Positions 6,355 to 11,992 of a DNA stretch of 11,992 nt are shown here, one piece after another. A model generated the notes under the pieces. That model was not told where the DNA came from. It made no database searches and saw nothing but the letters and a program-made list of their open reading frames with translations. Position numbers and translations under genes: made by a program. The stretch is from Streptomyces aureocirculatus. Its GTDB lineage: Bacteria; Actinomycetota; Actinomycetes; Streptomycetales; Streptomycetaceae. Location: positions 1-11,992 of the forward strand of contig NZ_JOAP01000091.1 of the NCBI RefSeq assembly GCF_000720475.1, in the 5' to 3' direction. Numbering within the stretch: the first letter of the stretch is position 1; each line of letters begins with the position of its first letter.

Positions 6355-7089
6355 ATGGGAAAGCTCGACGGCAAGGTCGCGGTCATCACCGGCGGCACCA
6401 GCGGCATGGCGCTGGTCGGCGCGAAGCTGTTCGTCGACGAGGGAGCGCACGTCTTCATCACCGGCCGCCGCCAGGACGCCCTGGACAAGGCCGTGAAGCA
6501 GATCGGTCGCAACGTCACCGGCGTCCAGGGCGACGCCGCCAACCTCGACGACCTGGACCGCCTGTACGACACCGTCAAGCGGGAGAAGGGAAGCCTCGAC
6601 GTGCTGTGGGCCAGCGCCGGCGGCGGCGAGCCCGCCCCGCTCGGCGAGATCACCGAGGCCCAGTTCGACACGTGGTTCGGGCTCAACGCCCGCGGCACCC
6701 TGTTCACCGTCCAGAAGGCCCTCCCGCTCTTCAACGACGGCGGCTCCATCCTCATGACCGGCTCCAACGCCTCCCTCGGCGCCTTCCCCGGCTGGAGCGT
6801 CTACGCCGGCAGCAAGGCCGTCCAGCAGGCATGGGCCCGAATCTGGCTCAACGAGCTCAAGGACCGCCGCATCCGCGTCAACGTCCTGACCCCCGGCCAG
6901 GTCGCCACCGCCAAGCAAGCAGAGCTCTTCGACGAGGCCACCAAGCGCCAGTTCGAGTCCCTCATCCCCCGCGGCCAGATGGGCCGCCCCGACGAAATCG
7001 CCACCGCCGCCCTCTTCCTCGCCTCCGACGACTCCAGCTACGTCAACGGCATGGAACTCGTCGCCGACGGCGGCACCACCGCCATCTGA
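6355..7089 (+). CDS. SDR-family NAD(P)-dependent oxidoreductase
   Basis: The product is a classical short-chain dehydrogenase/reductase of 244 residues. Starting at the second ATG (6355) places AAGGG (6343-6347) 7 bases upstream; the ATG at 6349 would be too close, so 6355 is preferred. Motifs: the dinucleotide-binding turn TGGTSGMA (12-19), where the usual last Gly of TGxxxGxG is Ala; D60 in GDAANLDD; ASAGGG (86-91) in place of NNAG; N111; Ser at 137 or 140; and Y150-x3-K154 (YAGSK). The C-terminus NGMELVADGG is typical. It probably oxidises or reduces an alcohol/carbonyl pair in the cytoplasm; the substrate is unknown. It leads the operon controlled by the divergent TetR gene. The gap to the next gene is 32 bases. 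Confidence 0.93.
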   Translation: MGKLDGKVAVITGGTSGMALVGAKLFVDEGAHVFITGRRQDALDKAVKQIGRNVTGVQGDAANLDDLDRLYDTVKREKGSLDVLWASAGGGEPAPLGEITEAQFDTWFGLNARGTLFTVQKALPLFNDGGSILMTGSNASLGAFPGWSVYAGSKAVQQAWARIWLNELKDRRIRVNVLTPGQVATAKQAELFDEATKRQFESLIPRGQMGRPDEIATAALFLASDDSSYVNGMELVADGGTTAI

Positions 7090-7121
7090 ACCCAACAACA
7101 CGCACCAGGACAGGACACCTC

Positions 7122-7745
7122 ATGAGCAACATCAGCATCATCGGCACCGGGAACATGGCCCGCACCATCGGCGCGCGAGCGGTAGCGGGCGGCAACACCG
7201 TCGAGATCATGGGCCGCGATCAGTCCAAGGCCACCGACCTCGCCAAGACTCTCGGCGGCGCCGCCACGACGGGAGAATGGGGCACCGCCCCGGCCGGGGA
7301 CATCGTCATCGTCGCCCTGCTGCACGACGGCGTCGTACCGGCCGTCGCCCAGTACGGTGACGCTCTCGCGGGCAAGGTCATCGTCGACATCAGCAACCCC
7401 TTCAACTCCACGTTCGACGGGCTGGCCCACCGCGAGCAGACCTCGATCGCGCAGGAAGTCGCCAAGACGGCACCCACAAGCGCCAGCGTGGTGAAGGCGT
7501 TCAACACCGTCTTCCGCCACGTCCTGGAAAAGGGCCGGCCCGACGTCTTCCTCGCCGGCGACAATGCGCAGGCCAAGGCAAGTGTGGAGGCGTTCATCGA
7601 GAGCCTCGGGCTGCGCCCGCTGGACGTCGGCGGCCTGACAATGGCGCACTGGCTGGAAGGAGCGGGCGTGGTCACGGTGGGCCTGGCCAACCACGGGGTG
7701 GGGAACCTGGACTTCGCCCTCAGCATCACCGAGCTTCCCGTCTGA
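7122..7745 (+). CDS. NADPH-dependent F420 reductase-like (Fno-type) NAD(P)-binding protein
   Basis: This 207-residue protein begins with a Rossmann fold: IIGTGNMARTIGARA (6-20) is the glycine-rich loop, and GRD (31-33) follows the second strand, where Arg suggests NADP(H) preference. VDISNPFN (88-95) and VVKAFNTV (123-130) match positions conserved in the F420:NADP oxidoreductase group, as does HWLEGAG (176-182). Length is usual for the family (about 200-230). Known members pass hydride between NADPH and deazaflavin F420, though many homologues are uncharacterised reductases. AGGA at 7112-7115 is 6 bases before the ATG. Its place directly ahead of an LLM enzyme, a class that often uses F420, supports an F420 role by inference. 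Confidence 0.85.
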   Translation: MSNISIIGTGNMARTIGARAVAGGNTVEIMGRDQSKATDLAKTLGGAATTGEWGTAPAGDIVIVALLHDGVVPAVAQYGDALAGKVIVDISNPFNSTFDGLAHREQTSIAQEVAKTAPTSASVVKAFNTVFRHVLEKGRPDVFLAGDNAQAKASVEAFIESLGLRPLDVGGLTMAHWLEGAGVVTVGLANHGVGNLDFALSITELPV

Positions 7746-7779
7746 CCGGACGGTTGACGGAACACCGAAGGGGCTCGCC

Positions 7780-8670
7780 ATGAAGCTTGGTTTCACACTT
7801 CCCATCATCGGGCCCGCTATCCGCAGCGCCGCTGGCCTGAGCGCGTTCTGCCGCGGAATCGAGGACCTTGGCTACGACACGCTGTGGGTCGGCGATCGCC
7901 TGGTCCAGCCGGTCGAGATGCACAGCACCTATCCGGGCAGAGAGCAGCCGTACCCGCCGCAGATGAAGCGATACCTCGACCCGGTGCTGCTGTGGACCGT
8001 CGCCGCGACGGCGACCAGCCGGGTGCGGCTGAACGCAAGCACGCTCAGCACCTTCTACTGGGAGCCACCGCACCTGGCCCGGATGCTGACCACACTCGAC
8101 GTGCTCAGCAACGGACGTCTCGAAGTCGGCGTGGGACTCGGGTGGATGAAGGACGAGCACGACATCTCCCGCAGCGCGGACTGGCACCGGCGCGGCCGCA
8201 TGCTCGATGACCTGCTGGCGTTCCTGCACGAGTGGTGGACGGCCAACCCGGTTTCCTGGGAAAGCGAGTTCTTCTCGCTGCCGCCGGTCCACGCCGACCT
8301 GCGACCGGTGCAAGCAGGCGGGCCGCCCATCTGGATCGGCGGCACCAGCGAGGCCGCGATGCGCCGGGTCGGCCGCAGCGCCACCGGCTGGCTCGGGATC
8401 GATTTCCTCCCGGACGAGGTCGCCGACCAACTGTGGTTGCTCGCGCGCCAGGCGGCGCAGGGGGCCGGCCGCGATCCCGACGCACTGAAGAAGGCCATCC
8501 GTATCAACCTCGAACCGGGCACGTCCGTTGGTTCGCTGGCCGACAAGCTCAAGCGCTTGGCCGAGTCCGGTGCGGACGAGGCGTTCGTGGACGCCTTCGC
8601 ACTGTTCCCCGACCTTGAGCAGATGCTTGACTTCGCCGGCCAGGTGATCGCGCGTACCGGTCGGTTGTGA
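7780..8670 (+). CDS. LLM-class (luciferase-like) flavin/F420-dependent oxidoreductase
   Basis: The 296-residue product has the bacterial luciferase-like TIM-barrel pattern: MKLGFTLPI at the first strand, EDLGYDTLWVGDR (28-40), VRLNASTLS (82-90), LTTLDVLSNGRLEVGVGLGW (103-122), W135 in the insertion, PPIWIGGTSEAAMRRVGR (182-199) and a C-terminal helical region. The NGRLEVGVGLGW and PPIWIGG motifs are hallmarks of the group. Members use FMN or F420 to hydroxylate, reduce or dehydrogenate small molecules. GAAGGGG (7767-7773) is 6 bases ahead of the ATG. It is the last gene of the operon, 34 bases after the F420-reductase-like gene, and a strong hairpin follows. The cofactor and substrate cannot be fixed from sequence, though the neighbour hints at F420. 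Confidence 0.92.
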   Translation: MKLGFTLPIIGPAIRSAAGLSAFCRGIEDLGYDTLWVGDRLVQPVEMHSTYPGREQPYPPQMKRYLDPVLLWTVAATATSRVRLNASTLSTFYWEPPHLARMLTTLDVLSNGRLEVGVGLGWMKDEHDISRSADWHRRGRMLDDLLAFLHEWWTANPVSWESEFFSLPPVHADLRPVQAGGPPIWIGGTSEAAMRRVGRSATGWLGIDFLPDEVADQLWLLARQAAQGAGRDPDALKKAIRINLEPGTSVGSLADKLKRLAESGADEAFVDAFALFPDLEQMLDFAGQVIARTGRL

Positions 8671-8754
8671 CCACCCAGGAGCAGTATGCCAAGGGCTTCC
8701 TCGCCTGGTTACCCGTCGGGAACACGGAACGCTGCGCGGCTTAATGTCCCCGCC

Positions 8755-8798
8755 CCACTGGGCCAGGAGCGCGGCGCCCCGCGGCCTTGGCCCAGTGG
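8755..8798. terminator. Strong hairpin between convergent genes (bidirectional terminator)
   Basis: CCACTGGGCCA (8755-8765) pairs perfectly with TGGCCCAGTGG (8788-8798), and the loop can form a further inner stem (CGCGG with CCGCG). It lies 84 bases after the LLM stop and 52 bases from the stop of the convergent zinc-ribbon gene, so it can end transcription from both sides. Confidence 0.7.
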
Positions 8799-8849
8799 CA
8801 CTCAGACATTCAACGCGTTTCGCCATCGAGACTGTTCAATGGGGCGGGA

Positions 8850-10349
8850 TCATTTGTACCCCCTGCGTGCTATGTCTGCCACGTAGCCGAGCCTCGTGTT
8901 GCCGGCGTCGTGGGACCAGGCCACGGCGCAGGTGATTGAGAGGCCCGGAATCTCGCTCAATACCGACGCCGGGATCTGCGCTGCAAGGTCCAGCAGGGCT
9001 GTGTTGCGGCTGGCGCGAGCACAGATGCCGAGCCTGTTGAGCCGTACGGTCAGGTGGCTTGCGGTCATGGCTTGTCCGGCGCGGCCGCCTGGGAAGAGCC
9101 ACGGGCCTTGGCCGTTCTGTCCCAGGACAGCGAGAGCCTGTCGGCTACGGACGAGTTCGAGGAGCAATGATCCCAGCGGCTCGGGAATCTCTACTGGTCG
9201 GGATCCCAGATGGAGCTGAACGCCATCGGCTTCAGCCAGGATCTTGTCTGTGGTGAGCTGGGCGACGCGGGACACCGGCTGGCCGTAGAGCACGACGAGG
9301 CAGCCAGCCACCCTGCCCGGCAGGGCGAGGTCTGCGTCGTGGAGAAGGCGTTTGCTGATCTGCCAGCGCTCGTCCTCTTCCTTGAGTCGCTCGGTGCCGC
9401 GCGACGTACCCCGCGGGGGAACGTGCACCGCGGGCGTGTGGCCTTGTGCAGCGGGCCACATCAGGAAGCTCCTGGCCTGTGTGTGCTTCCGGCCGGACTG
9501 AGCCAGCCATTCGTCGATCTGAGCCTGATCGCAGGTCGTAACACTGCTTCCGCGTCGGCGCAGCCAGCGTTGCAGGGCAACCGCCGCGCAGACGTCGTGC
9601 CGCACGGTTTGGCACTCCCCGCGCGTGACAGGGCGGCGCCGGGCGCGGGACCGCAGACGCCTGAGGTGCACCCAGGTGGCGAAGCGGCTGATGAGCGCCC
9701 GTTCCTGCCGGTCCCCCACCTGTTGGAGAAATACGCTCAGCCAGCGCTCCAGCGAGGCTAGCTGCTCATCTCGGGCGGGCAGCACGTCGGTGGCCACCAG
9801 AGCGGCTCGCAAGTACGTCACGGCCTTCGATTCCGGCATCTCGTCCAAGGTGGCGTGTGTGACGGGGCCAGTGCCCTCGGCCAGGGTGTGCAGGATCTGC
9901 TTCGGCCGCTGGTGGGAGAGCCAGAGCAGCAGCGATGGCGCCTTGGAGTCGGCCAGCGCCGAGAAGAGGGGCTCGAGCTCCGGGCGCAGATCTCCACTGG
10001 GATTCGCCAGGGCAGCGTGCATCTGCCGCGGGGCTGCGCAGGCGGCGCAGAGTCCGAAGTGGTGCAGGCGTTCGTGTGTGCCGCATTGAACGCAGTGGCG
10101 TCGCGACGAGGGGTGCTTGCGGTAGCAGACCGTGCACAGTGGCCCTGCGTCGATTCGTCCGTAGACCCGCATGGTTCGTCCGCAGTCGACACACGGTTCC
10201 GGGCGGCGGGCACAGGATTCGCACAGCCCGTCGCCGTTGTCCAGGCGGACGAAGACGGCCCGGACGGCGCCGCACCGTGAGCATGGGGCATGTGCGCTGC
10301 GTGCCCCGCAGGCCGCACAGCGAGGAGCCTCGGACGTGGATAGTGGCAT
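8850..10349 (-). CDS. C-terminal half: seven CxxC motifs plus inactive tyrosine-recombinase-like domain
   Basis: If translated separately this half would start at the ATG at 10349 (499 aa; no good ribosome site). CxxC motifs are at 11, 23, 43, 53, 72, 86 and 101. Residues 115-210 are helical. Residues 215-310 (RALISRFATWVHLRRLR onward) resemble the core-binding domain of tyrosine recombinases, and 325-490 resemble the catalytic fold. At box I, LYGQPVSRVAQLTTDKI aligns with the usual TGLRISELLxLxxxDI, with Pro where the catalytic Arg is expected. In box II RASRN replaces HxxRH, keeping R448 only. The last box reads GLSITCAVAW, where Trp (W478) falls near the nucleophilic Tyr and Leu replaces the His of LGHS. 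It is therefore probably catalytically dead. The comparison was made by eye; exact residue alignment is uncertain. Confidence 0.7.
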   Translation of the reverse strand: MPLSTSEAPRCAACGARSAHAPCSRCGAVRAVFVRLDNGDGLCESCARRPEPCVDCGRTMRVYGRIDAGPLCTVCYRKHPSSRRHCVQCGTHERLHHFGLCAACAAPRQMHAALANPSGDLRPELEPLFSALADSKAPSLLLWLSHQRPKQILHTLAEGTGPVTHATLDEMPESKAVTYLRAALVATDVLPARDEQLASLERWLSVFLQQVGDRQERALISRFATWVHLRRLRSRARRRPVTRGECQTVRHDVCAAVALQRWLRRRGSSVTTCDQAQIDEWLAQSGRKHTQARSFLMWPAAQGHTPAVHVPPRGTSRGTERLKEEDERWQISKRLLHDADLALPGRVAGCLVVLYGQPVSRVAQLTTDKILAEADGVQLHLGSRPVEIPEPLGSLLLELVRSRQALAVLGQNGQGPWLFPGGRAGQAMTASHLTVRLNRLGICARASRNTALLDLAAQIPASVLSEIPGLSITCAVAWSHDAGNTRLGYVADIARRGYK

Positions 10350-11248
10350 GGCTTCTGCTGTCCACAGACCGAGCAGGTCGTGACGGGTGGGCGCCAGCAC
10401 GTTCCGCAGATGGCGTGGCCGTCGGCGTCTTTGACGGTCCAAGGCCTCAGGCGGCCGCAGAGGAAGCAGGTGCTCATGTTGGCGGGATCGCGGCGCATGC
10501 ACGGGTAGCACAGGGGCTCGCCTTCGTGGGTGCGTGTGGCGACGTGCATGGTCCGGCCGCAGCGGCTGCAGGGCTCTTGGCGGCCGGCCTCGTAACAGCC
10601 GCGGCAGCAGCGACCGTCCTTGCTGCGCCACTTCAGGGGCTTTGCCAACCCGCAGACGGCGCACGGAGGACGGACAATCTGGGCAGCGCCTGCGTTGAGC
10701 AAGCCATCGATAAGCGAGATCACGGCCGGGGAGCCTTGGGCACCCTCACCGGTGAGCAGTCTGGGACGGTGGCGGAGTTGCGCGGCAGCCTTCCGTCGCT
10801 GGTGGGCGTGGGGCAGCGCTTCCTTGATGGCGGCTGTGGCAGTCGGTTCATCGAGTCCGGTGTCGAGCTGCTTCAGGACCCTGAGGATGACGGTTGTGCC
10901 GTCCTCGGCAGGTGGGTGCTTCTGGCATCTGGGGAGGCCATCCTGGTCGTGACAGAAGATCGGGAGGTTCTTTCCGCAGATCGCACAGGGCTTCCGGGGC
11001 TCGCCTCCCGTCGTCTTGCGTTTGCAGTGGGAACACAGCCGACGTTCCCCGTCCCGGTGCTCCAGTGACGTTGTCCGGCCGCACCCGGCGCATCGCGGTG
11101 ACACCAGGCACCGTGTTCCGTGCGGAAGCAGTGCGCGGATGAGTAGTTTCACATGACGTGGGCCTTCGCCTCGGCCGCTCGTCAACAGGTCGGGGTCGGT
11201 GGCCAGGGCCTGAGCCAGCCGACGCAGTTGCATGCGAACCGGGGCCAC
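8850..11248 (-). pseudogene. Large zinc-ribbon/recombinase-like protein, broken by a one-base frameshift
   Basis: Two overlapping minus frames make up one gene. The first, from the GTG at 11248, codes well to Y303 (10342-10340): residues 1-50 helical, CxxC motifs at 53, 72 and 88, a helical segment 115-190, then CxxC at 196, 215, 227, 247, 261, 281 and 292. After KPCHY coding quality collapses, though the frame stays open to 9818. The next CxxC motifs and the recombinase-like part continue in the other frame to the TGA at 8850. One missing base near 10,334-10,342 explains this. The restored protein is about 800 residues with 17 CxxC motifs. Residues 16-58 and 160-201 look like two copies of one module (DLLTSGRGEGP and RLLTGEGAQGSP, then CAGCG and CAVCG). 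Coding character continues upstream of 11248. I read it as a frameshifted gene, or two coupled ORFs. Role unknown; DNA or protein binding by the zinc array is inferred. Confidence 0.7.
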
Positions 11249-11443
11249 TTGGGCGGCAGCCTGCTCGATGATCGCGACAGGGAGATCAGGCTCCGCTCCG
11301 GCGACGGCCTCGACGATGACCGCTATCGGCTTGAGAACGAATGCGGGGGTGCCGGCCGAGTCGGACGTCCCTTCGGATCACGGGTGACGCGGGCGCGTCG
11401 CGGGCGAAACTCCCCCACGCCGCGGTCCAGTTCCGCCCCGGCG

Positions 11444-11713
11444 TCAGAGGCGCCAGACTGCCCTGCGTACCGGTGCGGCGGCCTGCATAGGTTCGATGAG
11501 CTCGTCCATGCGGCACGAGAGGATGTCGATCAGTGCCATGAGCGTCTTCATGATCAGCCGCTCCGGTTTCTCCGTCACGAGCCGGTAGACCTGGCTGGCC
11601 GACAACTTCACGCCCCGCTCGATGAGCAGCGGTCGCAAGTCGGTCGTCGAGTACATGCCGCGCAGGGCCATGAGCTCGCACAGGTGCCAGTTGTAGTCCA
11701 GCTTCGATGTCAT
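11444..11713 (-). CDS. Small helix-turn-helix (Cro/CI-type) DNA-binding protein (89 aa)
   Basis: The start is the ATG at 11713 (MTSKLDYNWHLCELMALRGM), preceded by AGGAG at 11719-11723 with a 5-base gap. It overlaps the integrase stop as ATGA, so the two are translationally coupled. Residues 8-70 form a compact Xre/Cro-type domain: helix WHLCELMALRG, helix TTDLRPLLIERG, recognition-helix region SASQVYRLVTEKP (38-50), then LIMKTLMALIDILSCRMDEL, the usual closing helices. A short tail follows to WRL. It may repress the integrase operon, set recombination direction as an excisionase-like factor, or recruit the zinc-rich partner. These roles are inferred from gene order, not seen. Confidence 0.88.
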   Translation of the reverse strand: MTSKLDYNWHLCELMALRGMYSTTDLRPLLIERGVKLSASQVYRLVTEKPERLIMKTLMALIDILSCRMDELIEPMQAAAPVRRAVWRL

Positions 11714-11992
11714 ACCTTCTCCTGTCCGTCCGCCTGGAAGGCCCGGTCCAGCGCTTTGCGCATCATGGTGTTGGTGAAGTCCGTGCTGACACCCGTGTAG
11801 ATCGCGGTCGTTGACGCAACGCGGTGACCGACCTGGTCCTGGACGAACTTCGGGTCGGCACCGTCTTCGATCAGGTGCGTGACGTAGGTGTGCCTTGTGT
11901 CCGCAGAGGCCGTGTGCGGATGAGCCTGTGTGCGATTGAGCAGGTGCGTCGTTTGGGACCCGTTCGCGCTGCATATCGTCGGGCGTGTTGCA
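11710..11992 (-). CDS. Tyrosine-type site-specific recombinase/integrase, C-terminal part (window edge)
   Basis: The last 93 residues of an integrase enter from the right edge, and the N-terminal part is outside the window. The catalytic C-terminus is clear: TRHTYVTHLIEDGADPKFVQ carries the second catalytic Arg, QVGHRVASTTAIYTGVS carries the conserved GH and the nucleophilic Tyr (in AIYTGV), and a helical tail (MMRKALDRAF) follows. Upstream the sequence reads HPHTASADTRH, so the position three before the Arg, normally His, is Ala. A nearby His may serve, or this subgroup uses a variant. The stop overlaps the next start (ATGA). The enzyme should cut and rejoin DNA at an attachment site, none of which is recognisable here. 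Confidence 0.9.
   Translation of the reverse strand, partial: ATRPTICSANGSQTTHLLNRTQAHPHTASADTRHTYVTHLIEDGADPKFVQDQVGHRVASTTAIYTGVSTDFTNTMMRKALDRAFQADGQEKV

Noticed and set aside
8850..10664. Taking the large minus frame to start at 10664
   Set aside because: The residues before the ATG at 10349 are Arg/Pro-rich shadow sequence; the real coding in that stretch is the other frame with the CxxC motifs.
9850..11068. Plus-strand open frames across the zinc-rich gene (for example 9935-11068)
   Set aside because: They are antisense shadows; the CxxC periodicity belongs to the minus strand.
11444..11974. A longer start (11974) for the HTH protein
   Set aside because: The added N-terminus is the out-of-frame shadow of the integrase C-terminus. 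The ATG at 11713 has a good ribosome site and the usual ATGA overlap.
1..11992. CRISPR arrays, tRNA or rRNA genes
   Set aside because: No regularly spaced repeats and no tRNA-like cloverleaf or rRNA sequence was recognised.

Overview
This 12 kb window is high-GC DNA with strong G/C bias at third codon positions, GTG as well as ATG starts, and gene families typical of Streptomyces. It is most likely from a Streptomyces or close relative, in an accessory region such as a chromosome arm or genomic island. Intact metabolic and secreted-enzyme genes are mixed with transposase fragments, decayed genes and an integrase cassette. No RNA genes or CRISPR arrays were seen.

Layout. 2-199 (+): C-terminal end of an IS5-type transposase, cut by the window edge. 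215-565 and 734-1126 (-): two small proteins of unknown function. About 1160-1384 (+): a possible decayed gene end. 1529-2824 (+): a probably exported M20D amidohydrolase. 2840-3960 (-): a gene graveyard with a transposase-like tail, a broken CBS domain and two unidentified coding-like stretches. 4051-4959 (+): a secreted trypsin-like serine protease followed by a hairpin terminator. 4960-5598: no intact gene. 5599-6210 (-): a TetR regulator, divergent from a three-gene redox operon at 6355-8670 (+) encoding an SDR oxidoreductase, an F420:NADP-oxidoreductase-like protein and a luciferase-like (LLM) oxidoreductase. Two palindromic sites lie in the divergent gap, one of them over the likely SDR promoter. 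A strong hairpin at 8755-8798 separates the LLM gene from the convergent last block.

8850-11992 (-) is the most unusual part. It reads integrase (partial) -> 89-aa helix-turn-helix protein (ATGA overlap) -> a very large protein. The large protein has an array of 17 CxxC motifs followed by a tyrosine-recombinase-like domain whose catalytic residues look lost. Here the large gene is broken by a one-base frameshift near 10,340, and its coding signal continues upstream of its first usable start codon. I infer a three-component recombinase module with an active integrase, a small regulator or directionality factor, and a zinc-rich, catalytically dead recombinase-like partner.

All family calls come from reading motifs by eye. 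No database search was run.
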